64,000 bases of DNA from Mesorhabditis belari (GCA_958450365.1 CAUEEP010000728.1:1550001-1614000), one strand, 5' to 3'. Counted from the stretch's first letter, positions 46,005 through 59,200 are shown. Program-made: numbers and translations. Notes: a model not told the origin generated them from the sequence alone.

Positions 46005-46215
46005 TTTAAAGAAGAAGAAAGTACAAGCCTGGATACAAGATGACTTAAATACAAGATGACTTTTAGGTTCTTCTAGCTTTATAGACTTCTTTAAAGAAGA
46101 AGAAAGTACACGCCTGGAGTACAAGATGACTCAAATACATGATGACTTTTAGGTTCTTCTAGCTTTATAGACTTCTTTAAAGAAGCAGAAAGTACAAGCC
46201 TGAGTACAAGATGAC
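46005..46215. repeat. Tandem repeat, three units of about 80 bases
   Basis: Units include TTCTAGCTTTATAGACTTCT, AAGAAGAAAGTACA and ACAAGATGACT. Confidence 0.88.
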
Positions 46216-46916
46216 TCAAAATCTGCACAAATTCATCATTGATTCAATCAATCATTCAATCATTTACCTATTTCTTCGAACTTCGTTTTTTTTCATTGTA
46301 TTGTAAACTTTTATGTTCTAATTTTTGGAAAGTTAGGTTCTTCTAGCTTTTCGTAAAAAGATTGTCTTTATATTTTCGATTCTCTTTCAGCTTAAATTCA
46401 GCTACTTTTGCAAGTTGATAACAATTTGGAAAAAGAGCGAGAAAATGTAAAAAATTAATGAGTTGATCTGAAAAAATTATGAGATTTTAGTGTTTTTTTT
46501 GGATTTAGTGGAGTGAAGAGAGTGGAGAAATCCCTCAAAATGCACATATAAATGTTGATTGGAGGATTCTGAGAAATGAAATGCTTGAAAAGGGATAGGA
46601 AAATATGGAAATGTGAAAAAAAAAGATATAGAAATGGAGAAGAAGAGAGCTGAACCTGGACCTCAATTTTCATTTCCAATAGGGAACTCATTGCATAAAC
46701 ATGAGTGATCCTAATTGGTCTGCCCATTGGGTGAAAGAGTGGATGATATTCATTGAATAATATTGGATAATATCTATTGGGTGCATATTTCTATAAAGAG
46801 CCAAATTTAACCTCTTTTATCTATCAAAATTTTCCCTTTTTTTTCTCATCCAGTAGTTTTCTCTTGATCTACGGTATTCTTTCTGCACTTTTACTAATCG
46901 ATTTTCTCGTTTGAAT

Positions 46917-47178
46917 CTTTACGGTTAACGGCGGGGGCCAAGTTTTTGACCAACTTGCAACAAAATCTGGTTGTTAAACAACAACCAGATTTTAGAGAAG
47001 TTTATCTTAATAACTTTTGATAAAACAAATAATTTCTGAAAGCTGACGTTCTAAGCTATCTAAATCTTATTAAAAATTCCTGGTCTGACAAGTTTAAGGT
47101 GCTTAAAAATGAGCTGCAAATTGGGGCAAGGAATTGGCCTCCGCCGATAATCGCTACCCCCCGCTGTTAACCGTAAAG
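46917..47178. mobile_element. MITE with TTTACGGTTAACGGCGGGGG ends
   Basis: The inverse, CCCCGCTGTTAACCGTAAAG, is at 47159-47178. The inner part has a short AACAACCAGATTTT inverted pair. It abuts the next array. Confidence 0.8.
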
Positions 47179-47182
47179 ATCC

Positions 47183-47340
47183 CCTCGTTTTCTTGTTTTC
47201 TTGTTTTCTTGTTTTCTTGTTTTCTTGTTTTCTTGTTTTCTTGTTTCCTTGTTTTCTTCTTTTCTTCTTTTCTTCTTTTCTTGTTTTCTCGTTTTCTTGT
47301 CTTCTTGTTTCCTCGTTTTCTCGTTTTCTTCTTTTCTCAG
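47183..47340. repeat. TTTTCTTG octamer array
   Basis: About eighteen TTTTCTTG/TTTTCTTC units. The Phe/Leu- or Lys/Glu-rich frames over it are artefacts of the repeat. Confidence 0.92.
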
Positions 47341-47510
47341 TTTCAAATCTTCAAGTTTTCTTAATCCAATACTTCTAAAGAACAGTGAAACTGATCTAGC
47401 ATCTTTCAGCTCTGAAATCAAGTTTATGTCTTTAATATGAATGCATGGAGCTACAGAAGCTAAATCCATAATAGCTCCATAATACACAAGTTAATCCATA
47501 ATAGTAATAA

Positions 47511-47608
47511 ATTACTCGATTAGTATTCTACCAAATTCTTTGAGATCACAAAATCAGAACTGATCTTGTTCTTGATTTTTTGAAACAAAAGAATACTAAT
47601 CGAGTAAA
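47511..47608. repeat. Short hairpin element
   Basis: TTACTCGATTAGTATTCT and its inverse AGAATACTAATCGAGTAA enclose about 60 bases. Confidence 0.75.
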
Positions 47609-48329
47609 AACAAAAAAAAAACCACATCGTTAGTCTTATTCTTTTGATTCTCAATCTTCCAAGAGTTCAAAAGTCGTGTGTTTTCAATAAACGATAGACT
47701 CAAATAGACAAAAACCATAGACAAATAGCGATAGACTCAAAATTCTTTTAAAACTCTTGTTTCTTTAAAAAGCACATAGAGAAAACCCTAATTTGATCAT
47801 TCTTTCTGTACTTGCTGTGTAGTTTTTGTCATTGTGATGCAAAGCACAGCCCAAAAAAACTTGTATAACCCTTGCAAGAGTTAATCCTTTCATTCGTGGA
47901 CTCACAAAGTATATATTTTGCAAGTTTTTACGAATAAAATATTATAATTAGAATGCAGAATCTGAGGGAAAAAGGAAATTGGTAAGGAGACACAAATTAG
48001 TGGAGAGATCTGGGGTAATTATCTGAATATTGTGACGCTGACAAAGTGCGAATTTCATCGACTTTTACGAGAATTTGCTGCACAACAGGAAAAGCGTCAT
48101 AACTTTTCCCTACATAAGCACTGTTATCTGTTATCAAAATTAAAGCAAAAAAAATAAATGGTCACGCTTTTCTGGAGTAAAATGGAGTGATTTTTATTCT
48201 TATTTTTTTTTCTTTATTTCAAAATTTGCTCTTAGCCACACCACTATTGGGGTATCGCTTTCAAAAAATTATTTTTGAATTAGAAATAATCTTTGAGAAA
48301 ACACACTGCTTAAACATAGTATTGTATTT

Positions 48330-48715
48330 TCTCGAATAGTAGTGCACCATGAGCGTCGCCTAAATTCCTCGAAATCTCGAGAACCGCTTCTCAGAACCTA
48401 TCGATGTGAGGTCGGAAACTGTAGCTGACGATGAGATCTAGTGGGGGATTTGAGTGTTGAGCTTCTGGGAAAACTTGGAACCTGTAAAATCGTCATCAAC
48501 TCGGCTCACCGGGAAATATTAGGGAAATAGATCAGCCTGATCTACTAGCCTAACCTGGAATAATATACCGTCTTCTCTCTAATAGTAGTGCACCCTGAGC
48601 GTCGCCTAAATTCCTCGAAATCTCGCGAAGCGCTTATCAGAACCTATCGATGTGGGGTCGGAAAATGTAGCTGACGATGAGATCTTGTGGGGGATTTGAG
48701 TTTTATTTTGTTTAG
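48330..48715. repeat. TACCGTATTT-family repeat, two tandem partial units
   Basis: Two units of about 235 bases with AATAGTAGTGCACC, GAACCTATCGATGTG and GTAGCTGACGATGAGATCT. Same family as 57.7 and 61.3 kb. Confidence 0.85.
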
Positions 48716-48719
48716 ATAA

Positions 48720-49275
48720 TCAGAATTATAAATCTCACTTTGTCCAATCTCGACTCATTTAACGTTGAGCGAAGTCTAAACGTGCCTTTTTGTGAATATC
48801 CTTTAATATTGGAGCTGGCATCATCTTCACTCTTTGCAAATTAAGATTTCCTTTTAAACTTCGCAGAATCGTTTGTTTTGAAACTTTGAGCCCACATTCA
48901 GCGGCTAACTCCTTAGCTGTCTTTGGCGAATTCGAAGCAGCATTTGACAAAAGTCGTCGATCTCTTTCAGATAACTTTGGTGGGCCTACCCATTTTCTTA
49001 TTGGGACGTTTGTTGTTGATCCTTCCAAATGCATTTCGAACTCCTGGCTCAGAACGATTAAGTTTCTCTGCAATTTTGTTGAAGGTCCAGCCGGCGTTAC
49101 GGTAAGCCTCAATCTGTGAAATCTCGAGAGCGTAAATCTTTCCCTTCTTGTCTCATTTCCTTTAAAATAGATGATTACGCAAAAGTTCAGTATAGAAAAA
49201 GAGCCAAAAATATTTAAAAAAAATGAATTTTTAAAGATAAAATTCCAAACCGTCTAAACTTTTGGAACACCCGGT
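48720..49275 (-). pseudogene. Tc1-type transposase, N-terminal half, frameshifted
   Basis: From right to left the minus strand reads ALEISQIEAYRNAGWTFNKI and GVRNAFGRINNKRP in one frame. It then continues in another frame with SERDRRLLSNAASNSPKTAK and KQTILRSLKG, a typical Tc1 helix-turn-helix pair. The frame changes near 48980. The DDE catalytic half is absent. A possible terminal-repeat piece (TTTTGGAACACCCGG) lies at 49259-49273. Inactive relic. Confidence 0.82.
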
Positions 49276-50164
49276 TTTCGACAAAATCGATATTTTTTTA
49301 TTTTCATCAAAGCCAGTGAGCTAAAAGTTTAAAAGATTAATAGAAAGTGGATGATTTTCATTCATTTCGACGCTCGAGCATCCACAGAACATGCTCGGGC
49401 GTCGAATTTAGAATGAAGTGAGGTCGAACGTCCGATCTAGAATCAAGCAGCCACTCAAAATCAGACTATTCAAATTGATTCGTGCAGAATCTAGATCGTT
49501 TGGCCGATCGTCCATCCCTCGCTTCACTCTAGATCGAAAGTAACAGCTCAATTGCCATCAAAATCTGGCAGCAATGCTTTTTTCCGATCCCGTCCCGATC
49601 CCGATGTCCCGATGTTTTAAACTATATCTATTTTCAACTCTCGAGCATCGATCGATTAGACTAATCGGCTAGTCGGGGGCGGTAAACATGCGCGTTTTGG
49701 CTGATCCCATCAATTTCCCATGATTTCTCACGTGGATATTAAGAGATAAAAATCAAGGGGAAAAGATGTGCCGAAAAAAAATTCGCCGACTGACCGAACC
49801 TTTCACCCGACACATTTCATTTCATTTACCATTCATCAATCATCCAACTCTTTTCAAATCTTTGTGCGTTCTTGGTTGTTTTCAAGGGATAACCACATTT
49901 GCCCATTTTGATCAAAAGGGGGTTTCCCCAGGAAATTTTCCATATAATTTTCCATATAATAATTGGTCTTATGCCCTAAAAATAGGGTTTCTTTTGAAAT
50001 TTTTGCAAAGCCGACTTTTTTGGAGATATTTTTGGGTTGAATAGGTTTTGATCGAGTGCTATATTATGGATCTTGGATCTCTGAATACTTGCAAACATCT
50101 GCTAGACCTCATGGCTATTGACGTTCAGGAATTCTTTTCAAAATACTTTAGAGGAATAGGTGGG

Positions 50165-50330
50165 GAGGGGGGGGGTTTTCAGGCACTCATAAAACTTGAA
50201 TGTACTTTATGCTGATGATAGCGAACGTAAACACACCCTTTCTGGGGCGCTGGGTTTTTCCTTTGGGGGGGGGTTGGGTTCCACAAAGGGGGGGGGGGGG
50301 TTTTGTTTTTTTTTTTTTTTTTTTTTTCTC
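50165..50330. repeat. Low-complexity G- and T-runs
   Basis: Runs of 9-12 G and about 23 T residues. Such tracts are prone to sequencing error. Confidence 0.85.
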
Positions 50331-50636
50331 CCAAATCTTCGAGCGCCTATTCCTCTTTTCTGAGTGCTTAGAATTTTTTTATTATTATTGACGAATTTCT
50401 TAGCTGGAATGCACACAACATTTCACAGGATTCAGATTTTTGTTTTCTTTTTGTTATAACTTTTTATTATGGATCTTGGATCTTGTAGTGCGGCCTTATT
50501 CAGCTCGCAGGCCAGTTGGATTGAACTAAGAAATTGCTAAAGCTAAAGCCATGTCTATCAGTCAGTCAGTACTAAAAGTTGATCCTTTTTTTTAATCCTA
50601 TATACGTGTGCGATGATTCTGAATTGCGTAAATGAG

Positions 50637-50697
50637 GCTTCATGCATGTAAGCTGTAATTTTGAATACATGGACTCTAATTACTGACTGAAGAGCGG
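50637..50697. repeat. 60-base repeat also present at 54235-54293
   Basis: Both copies have GCATGTAAGCTGTAATTTTG and ACTCTAATTACTGACTGAAG in the same orientation; the second lies in an intron of the M1 gene. Confidence 0.88.
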
Positions 50698-51239
50698 CTC
50701 TTTGCTCACATTATTTAAGCAATCTCATCCCCGTTAACTCTCGGGAATTCAATTCAAATTCAAATCAGCCACAAAATTGAAATTGAAATCTTGTTTTATT
50801 CGACTTTGATCTCTAGGAGATTTTGCTCTAACTTTGCCCTTTGATCTTGATCTTTTCCATCAAAACGATTTCCCGATTTGATCCAAGTTTTTCCAACGAA
50901 AAAAGCAACGAAATTTCTCATAAAAATTGATGAGACTAGCCATTTTTGTGGGAGATTTTGATCGATTTTCGGATTTTTCTCTACGCCGATTGATCAACAC
51001 ACGTTCAAGCCAAAAAAAAAGTGATCGGGAAAACAAATGGATGAAATCGATTAAGAGAAAAAGAGAACTTTTTTTGATGTTTGATGCTAATTAGATAAGT
51101 CGGATATTGTGTTTGTCAAAAATTTGGAATTCTTTAGTCTTTCTATATGTATTGGAAAATTTTTTTTATTTCGTTATTTCACGTAAGAATGATGAAATCG
51201 GTGTGTTTTTCGAGGCTTGAGCTCGCTCGCTTGCTCGCT

Positions 51240-51385
51240 CGTCCGTTCCCTTCAAAAAGTTTCCTGTTTGCATTTAATTTGCGTCGCTCTTTCCTCTCAT
51301 TTCCTCTTTGCATTTAATTTTCGTCGCTCTTTCGTCTCCTTTTTTCTTTGCATTTAATTTGCGTCGCTCTTTCGCCTCATTCTCT
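51240..51385. repeat. Three units around TTTGCATTTAATTTGCGTCG
   Basis: Tandem units of about 48-52 bases with CGTCGCTCTTTC. Confidence 0.8.
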
Positions 51386-52300
51386 CCCCGTAAATCTCTT
51401 TTTTTCGTTTTTCGGCAGAACTTGTGGCTTCTTGCCCTTTTGGGTTTCGAGTTTTGCCCTCGTTCTTTCAGAATTTGATGTTTCTCTTGACGCGCACGCC
51501 GTTTTTGTTAATAAGTATCGTTGCCTTTTCTTTCTGTACTAATAAACCATCAAATTATAAATCCAATCTACTTTAAACTACCCTTAAGGCCCTAAATTCT
51601 GTTTAGATAGCTGGTCTAACATTGTAGAAAGGATTTGCTAATATCTGTGTTACCATCGACGAAGCGTCAATGTACAATGACGAAGTTTTGTACTCGTATC
51701 ACGAGCCTATAACCGTTCTTGTTATGTTGTGAGCGTTTTTTTTTTGGGGAAACCCGTGTAACCTTTTTGTGCTATTCATCTATTCTGAAACAAAATCATC
51801 CCCAAAATCATACGGGTTAAAGGCGAGTCAGACTCGAGTCGGTGTGACTCCGTTTCCTTCAAAAAGTTTCCTCAAAGTTTCCTCAAAGTTTCCTCAAAAA
51901 AGCGGTGTGCTCTCTGACATTCTTTTTAAACATTTAAAACCAATTACCGTATTTGATTTTATAAAAGTTTCAAAAATTTTCTCTGAATGAGTCGCAATTT
52001 TTCTTTTCCTTCATTCCGAATTCGTTTTCTGTGCCCCCGTGAAATCATTAGAGCGTAAATTTCGCAACTTTATCCCCTAAAAAAAATCAAAACAGAAAAA
52101 GCAACATGTTTTTGGTCATTCAAGTTTTTGAGAATTCAAGATTTAAGAATTCTCTGATGTCAATTTATTCGCCTTATTTTGGACGAATTCTATGAGGTTG
52201 TTGATAGGTTTTATCATTGCTTCTTCAAGATATTATTCAAAAAAACGTTACAATGCCAATCTTGTTAACTTTTATAAGCTGATAATGAAAATTCTTACAG

Positions 52301-55300
52301 AGTGGTGCGCGTAACGGCGTTCGATGCGAGGGCCGCTCGCGGCAAGCCCGCTGCTTGCCACCGAATGGGCCAGGTGAGTGCAGAAGTTTGAATTGAGTTA
52401 AGAAAGAAATTAGTTAGAAAAACTTAAGTTAGTAAAAAGGTTTCTTTATTTAAAACAAGTCTGAAGTTAGTTTTTTTTCAGCTTGAAAAGGATCGTTTCC
52501 GTCTCGTAGCTTATACAACTCTTGGTCATCGAATCGATCCCCGAATCCCGTTGTCGATTGCTTGGATGACATTGATGGGTCTGCTCATCGTTTTTCTTCT
52601 CCTCACCCCACTCACGTCGATTCGATTGAATCCATACGATAGATTAGATCAGATATTTGATCATTTACAGGTGTGTGTTTGTGTGAATTTTGAGTGTGAA
52701 CTAGTCGGAACTTCTTCAGCAAATTGAGCTGGTTTTGCAAAATGGTATTGAGCTGATTGAATCAAAATTGGCATTGATTGAAGAAAGAAGAAATGAATCG
52801 AATCCTTATCGAATTACTTGAATTTTCTTTTCAGGTACCCCGAGAAAATGTGCCGAAACATTACGAGATAAATCTCAAAGTTTTCCTTCCCTATCGTCCG
52901 GGTGTCGATTATGGAAAGAGGAATTTCACTTTTGATGGCTTCGTGAAAGTGAGAAAATTTCTGAAAAACTTTAGAATTAATTGAATTGAATTAATTGAAA
53001 GAAATAGAATCGAAATTGAATCGAAATTGAATCGAAATTGAATCGAAATTGAATCGAAATCGAATAGAAATAGAATAGAAATAGAATAGAAATAGAAATA
53101 CAATAGAAATACAATAGAAATAGAATAGAAATAGAATAGAAATAGAATAGAAATAGAATAGAAATAGAATAGAAATAGAATCGAAATCGAATCAAAATAG
53201 AATCGAAATTGAATAGAATTTGAATCGAAATAGAATAGAAATAGAATAGAAATTGAATCGAAATTGAATCGAAATAGAATCGAAATAGAATAGAAATAGA
53301 ATAGAAATCGAATCGAAATTGAATCGAAATTGAATAGAATTTGAATCGAAATTGAATAGAAATCGAATCGAAATTGAATCGAAATTGAATCGAAATAAAA
53401 TCGAAATAGAATAGAAATCGAATAGAAATAGAATCGAAATTGAATCGAAATAGAATCGAAATCAAATAAAATTTCTAAACTTTAGATCATTTTCCGGTGT
53501 GAGACGCCAAATCGAAAAATCCTGTTGCACTCGGCTCGTCAACTCGGTTTCCGGGTACAGGTTGGTTAAAAGTCAAATTTATGTGTTTTATCCGATTTGG
53601 ATTGAGTTTTGGGTTTTAAATTCTCATTAGAATCGTTGTGATTTAAGGTTTTTTCAATTAAACTTTTGTTATTTTACATGATTTTGAAGGCATATAGGCC
53701 AAGCAAAAAACCAAAAAAAAAAAAGAAAAAATTCAAATGGATCATTCCAAGCATTTTCCCCACTCTAAAATACGCAAAGAAATCTTAAAAATTAGTTTCT
53801 AAGTGTTTCATAGGTCTTAATTTTAATTTAGTTTCTAAGTGCTCATTCATAGGTCTATGAGTGTTCATTGATGCTATTTTTACTCTCTTCTTATGTAGAA
53901 CGTTTTGTAGATTCATGAAAACTAACTAAGAAACGAGCAAAATAAGGGTAAAAGCGCGTCATTGTAGCGCTTGAGATTGTTTCAATCCAAATCGAACCTT
54001 GTGCTCGATTTGGATTTGGATATGGATATGGATATGGATTCGATATGGATTTTCAAAAGCAAAAAAAACCCTCCACCTTTTTTTAGCTATTCGATGATTT
54101 GGGGAAAGAGATTTCCCTGCAAGATCACTATCACAATCACTCCCAAGAACTTCTCCACATTCAACCCGCCGATCTGCTCACTGCTGGTGTCGACTACACC
54201 TTGCACATCAACTATACGTTGGTTTTAAAACCCTATACTGCATGTAAGCTGTAATTTTGAATACATGGACTCTAATTACTGACTGAAGAGCTAACATTCA
54301 ACTATTTGAATCAATGATTATCAAAACTCAGAAAAAAAGCTATTAAACCTGAATTCTAGAGGCGGCTTCGATAATGGGAACTTTACCGGCATCTACTCAG
54401 CTCCTTATCGACACGAGACGGAAAAAAGATGGATGGTAAGCTATGTATAAAATAAAGTAAAGAAATGAATGGGAAAGAATTGAACCCTCGATCTTTTACT
54501 TACCTCTACCACTGAGCCATTGGCGTTTTCCCTACCCAAGAAGAAATAAGAAAGACAAGGAAAGAAGGGAAAGGCAAGTGTTTGTCTGGCCGTCCGTCCG
54601 TCACACGCATTTTCTTCGCAGATCGAATTTCCGTGTGCGCTTTTTTGTTAGATAGAAGTTTTCTAAAAAATTAAAGAATTTTGGATATCTTTTTAAAAAG
54701 TTAAGAATTGACTATGTTGATCATAAGGGTGAAAAAATCAGTTGCTCATACGACCGGAAATAAGTCGAAGTTTGCGATATCTCGCTTACAAAGCTTTTCC
54801 CGCGCCGCGCTAGTATGAGCTGGTGGTGCAGTGGATAAGAGGCCAGAATACAACCCAGACGACTAACTTTTTGCTTGAGTTCAAGTCTTGTGCCGGTTGA
54901 AAGATTAAGAGAAAAGATCCCAGTATTGTTACAGGGTTCTCTTATTGTTAGTACCAGCTGCTACCCGCCTAACGGTTTTTTTGGCTGGAGCTAACGCATA
55001 GTTTAATCTCCCTGTAACAAGAACAATAAGAGAAGAGGAGCACTTTTTCTCAAGAACGAGAAGCGCACGCTTTCTGGTTCCTTATTTATTTTCTCATTGA
55101 AGATAAAAATCCAAGAGCAATGTGTAATTACAATGTAATTTGGTATCATGAATAAATGCAAAAATGAATGCACGTAAAAAAAGCAAGTATTACTAGGTGT
55201 AGTACATTTTCATTTAGCTAGTTACTCACTTGCAATCGATGGACGCACGGACTCTGTTCCCTTTGTTATTGTTCGCTTATTGTTCTCTTCTCTTATTGTT

Positions 55301-56193
55301 AGTGCCAGTTGATACCCGCCTATAGGGTTTTTTTGGCTGGAGCTAACGCATAGTTTGATCTCCTCTGTAATAAGAACCCTGTAACAATACTGAGATCTTT
55401 CTCTTAATCTTTCAACCGGCAGAAGACTTGAGCACAAGCAAAAGCACTAAATTCCAGTGTAATTACACATTTTCATTTAGCTAGCTACTCACTTGCAATC
55501 GATGGACGCACGGACGCTGTTCCCGTGCTTTGATATTCCCGATGCAAAGGCCAAATTCAAGGTTTGTTTCTTATCAAATACTATAGTACTTTTCTTTTTA
55601 TTTTTTAAATTATAAATAAATAAATAAAGTTTATAAATATTATAGTAAATTAAAGTTGAAAATGTTTAAAAGGATTTATTTAGGCGACTGTCGAGCATCC
55701 GTTCGGGACAAACGCCGTATCGAACACAATCGAAACGCTTGTGGTGAACAATGGGTAAGAAAATAGACAAATTAAATCCGATTTAGTCGTATTTATGTTT
55801 AAGAAAAGGAAATTTGATGGAAAATTGATTTTTTTAGGAATTGGACAATCACCGCTTTTAAGGAGACTCCACTAATGTCGACTTATCTTTTTGCACTGTG
55901 TGTCTCCGATTTCCCGTACACTGAAACCCACACATTGAAAGGCGTTCGAGTTAGTGAGAAATTTTGGAGATAAATAGACATAAATAGACATAACTAGACA
56001 TAACTAGACATAACTAGACACAAATAGACATAAATAGACACAAATCGACCCAATTTACGCCCATTTTATTAGGTTCGTGTCTACACAGAACCCTCAAAAG
56101 TGAACGACACCGGCACAGCGTTGGACATTGTGCCTCGATTGCTCGACTTCTATGAGGACTATTTTCAGTACGAGTATCCGCTCATGAAATTGG
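52301..56193 (+). CDS. M1-family aminopeptidase, N-terminal part only
   Basis: Type II membrane aminopeptidase N-like protein. Exons: 52301-52373, 52482-52670, 52835-52948, 53486-53560, 54087-54217, 54360-54435, 55481-55561, 55684-55754, 55838-55949, 56073-56193, all in phase. Order: cytosolic tail, a membrane segment (AWMTLMGLLIVFLLL), then the M1 N-terminal beta domain: VPKHYEINLKVFLPY, GNFTGIYSAPY, MDARTLFPCFDIPDAKAKFK, TPLMSTYLFALCVSDF and FYEDYFQYEYPLMKL. In M1 enzymes GAMEN and then HEXXH follow within the next exons; neither is found. After the donor at 56194 only 59 bases remain before a convergent gene. It may be a truncated gene or continue past the window inside a giant intron. The 5' start was not found: exon 52301 opens in mid-frame. 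Confidence 0.88.
52975..53468. repeat. 12-base minisatellite in M1 intron
   Basis: About forty units of GAAAT(A/T)GAAT(A/C) type fill most of the intron 52949-53485. Confidence 0.95.
54477..54532 (-). repeat. tRNA-like segment
   Basis: The minus strand has TGGCTCAGTGGTAGAGG (A-box-like) and GAGGGTTCAATTC (B-box-like), close to the SINE heads at 43.5 kb. M1 intron. Confidence 0.6.
54812..55254 (+). repeat. tRNA-like head and foldback element with copied exon piece
   Basis: About 54815-54900 has TGGTGCAGTGGATAAGAGG and GAGTTCAAGTCTT, an A/B-box pair. 54905-55070 follows, whose outer parts recur inverted at 55265-55455. The stretch ends with 55206-55252, a copy of the acceptor and first 40 bases of the M1 exon at 55481. 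Confidence 0.7.
55255..55464 (-). repeat. Second foldback copy between duplicated exon starts
   Basis: Related to 54905-55070: TTTTTTTGGCTGGAGCTAAC is shared in the same orientation and the flanking blocks in inverted orientation. On both sides lie near-identical 45-base stretches (TTTCATTTAGCTAG onward). Confidence 0.75.
55978..56050. repeat. Short array of AGACATAA(A/C)T units in M1 intron
   Basis: Seven units of ten bases. Confidence 0.85.
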
Positions 56194-56252
56194 GTGAGTT
56201 GATTTGAAGAAAATTAGAAAAAGACAAAAAAAAGAATTCATTGTTTTAAAAG

Positions 56253-59200
56253 CTATTGATTCGAAAAAGCTTGGCAAAATTGAAGCATCCAATGAGTGAG
56301 AAAATTCTCTTGTTTCCCGCGCACATTGACGAGAATCGCGCATTGAAAGCCGTTTCTCGTGAAACCGATTCCCTCAATACCTAGATAACGTATTGTTATT
56401 AACAAAAAAAACTTGTAAATTTACTTATTGTTTAAACTTATTGTCCAGTTTTCTATTTCATTACAGTATACCGGAAAAATAGAACTTAAAAGCAAAGTCA
56501 TGGCTGAAGACTTTTGGCTCTTGCATAGTTTTTGAATATTTTTCCGGGTCGTCATGCTTTGAAGGCCTATAACTTTGTCTAGAGAGCATATTTTTCTTAA
56601 CATTTTATATCATTGTACAGAGGAGATTTCAGGCTTTCAAATGATACTAAATAAAGTTTGACTAGATTGTTCATTCCCATACAAACAAGGCAACACGATA
56701 CCCGAGTTGGATAGGCGTCATTTGCCAAAGTTGACTCCGATTTTCTTGGACTCGATTTTTTTAGTCTGGCTCTATTTGGTATCATTTGAAAGCCTGAAAT
56801 CTCCTCCGTACAATGATATAAAAAGTTAAGAAAAATATGCTCTCTAGACAAAGTTATAGGCCTTCAAAGCATGACGACCCGGAAAAATATTCAAAAACCA
56901 TGCAAGAGCCATATTTTGAGACTGAAATCGAAAAATATTTATATTTACTGTAACAGGATAGGGTATTACGTTTTGAAAAAGCTTACAAGCTACAAGAAAA
57001 AGCTAAATTTTTCATAAACCCACCAGCAAGTGATCCAAAATGATAGAAACTTTGATCCCATCCAATTTGCACTCCGCGTCCATATGCGAAATCCCATCGG
57101 GATCTTTGAATCAAATTTTCGTACTCCCGATAGCTGCGATTTCTTGTTTAATCACAATTTAATTATGAAATTAGTCTTTTTACCGATTTTTTGACAAATT
57201 TTCAAAGATTTTTGCCACATCTTGAGCAGTTAAAGTCCATCCAGCAGCTGCATCCATTCTCACTGGATCCCAATTGAAGTAGGGATTCGCGTTGTCGTGA
57301 GAGTAGTAGCACACCTAGAACCACATCAAGATGTTGCATGTCAAGATGAAAAACTATAGCTATTGCTCTAGATATTGCTTAGTTTTGTATATTCATTGTA
57401 AAAGTTTTATGAATCACCTCATTTTCTTGTCTTTTTCTTGTTCCTAAATGCCCTTTGATATGGAGTTTATTGAAAAGATTCTCTTGCACGAATTTCTCGT
57501 AGCTAACGCCGGAGATCTAAAAAATACAAAATAGAATTTCAAAACGACATTTCACCAAACAGCACACACTTCTATCAACTTTGATTCGTAAAGTCCAGAT
57601 TTCAAAAGCTACAATCTATGCACCACCTATGCAAACAATCACGTAATGAAGATGAATAGTGACGGAATTTTTGAACTTCTGGGAAAACTTGGAAAACAGT
57701 TTTTTTTTGATGGTATATCGTAATCTCTCTAATAGCAGTGCACCCTGATCGTCGCCTAAATTCCTCGAAATCTCGAGAAGCGCTTATCAGAACCTATCGA
57801 TGTGGGGTCGGAAAATGTAGCTGACGATGAGCTCTAGTGGGGGATTTGAGGGTTGGACTTCTGGGAAAACTTGGAAACTGCAAAATCGTCATCAACTCGG
57901 CTCGCCGGGGTGCACTACTATTAGCGGAAATACGGTATTTGCTTATTTATTTAAAAACTAGTATTTATCAAGTAAAATTCTCGATACTTGTCGATTATAC
58001 ATCCACATAGACAGAGATTTCAAAAGCTACAATCTATCCACCTATGCAAACAATCACGTAATGATGATGAAGTGACACCAAAGTGACGGAATTCTCAGTA
58101 TAATCCAAATTTTATTTGAAGAATGATGAAGAATGTGCAAATAAAAGAATGAAAAAAGAAATCCTGGAGGAATGGAACTCATCGAAACATGAGAAATTAA
58201 ACAAATTTTGGTATAAATACACCAAAGTTGATGAGGAAAAGCATTCGATTCATCTCGAAAACACTACAATGAAATATATTGCCTTCTTCTGTCTTCCCAT
58301 CGTTGCCGTGTAAGTTCTTGAGTCTTCGATTGAAAAGTAAGGATATGGAAGTTGGGTAAGATGAGCTACACTACTATGCTAGTTGATGTAAACAATCATC
58401 TACAATGCTATACAATGAGCAATGCAGTAAGCAATACTCTACTTCCAGTTGCTTTCTTTTTGAAGCTACAACATCTTCAATGATTTAAATACAGTGCCTC
58501 ATTGTAGCTTTAGCTTGATGAAATGCGTTGGACTATCAAGTTTCTTTCAGTTTCGCTTCCCCAGTTCCTCCACAGGGCGGACAACAACCGGGAGGACAAA
58601 TGCAAGGAGGTCAGCAACCACCAATGAACGGACAACAGCCATCTGGAGGACAGCAACCCCAGCAACCGATGGGAGGACAGCAGCCTCAACAGCCACCAAT
58701 GAACGGACAACAACCATCCGGAGGACAACAGCCAATGGGAGGACAGACTCAAGGAGGACAACAGCCCCAGCAGCCACCACGGGGAGGACAGCAGCCCCAG
58801 CAACCAATGGGAGGACAGGCTCAAGGAGGACAACAACCCCAGCAACCAATGGGAGGACAGACTCAAGGAGGACAGCAGCCCCAGCAGCCACCACAGGGAG
58901 GACAGCAACCCCAGCAACCAATGGGAGGACAGACTCAAGGAGGACAACAACCCCAGCAACCAATGGGAGGACAGACTCAAGGAGGGCAGCAACCCCAGCA
59001 GCCACCACAAGGAGGACAACAACCCCAGCAACCAATGGGAGGACAGACTCAAGGAGGACAACAACCCCAGCAGCCACCACAGGGAGGACAGCAGCCACAA
59101 CAGCCACCAATGAACGGACAACAGCCATCGGGGGGACAACAACAAGGAGGCCAGCAGCCAGCCGGTGGACAACAACCACAACAGCCACCACAGGGAGGAC

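Larger units (their letters stand above)
45464..52300. other. Gene-poor repeat region
   Basis: Apart from the Tc1-type remnant at 48.7-49.3 kb I see no protein-coding exon chain. Promoter sequences of the repeat-protein gene must lie near 45464-45600. Confidence 0.45.

Noticed and set aside
52977..53465. 162-residue minus-strand frame of ISIQFRFDF-type repeats
   Set aside because: By-product of the 12-base minisatellite in an M1 intron; the M1 exons on either side join in phase without it.
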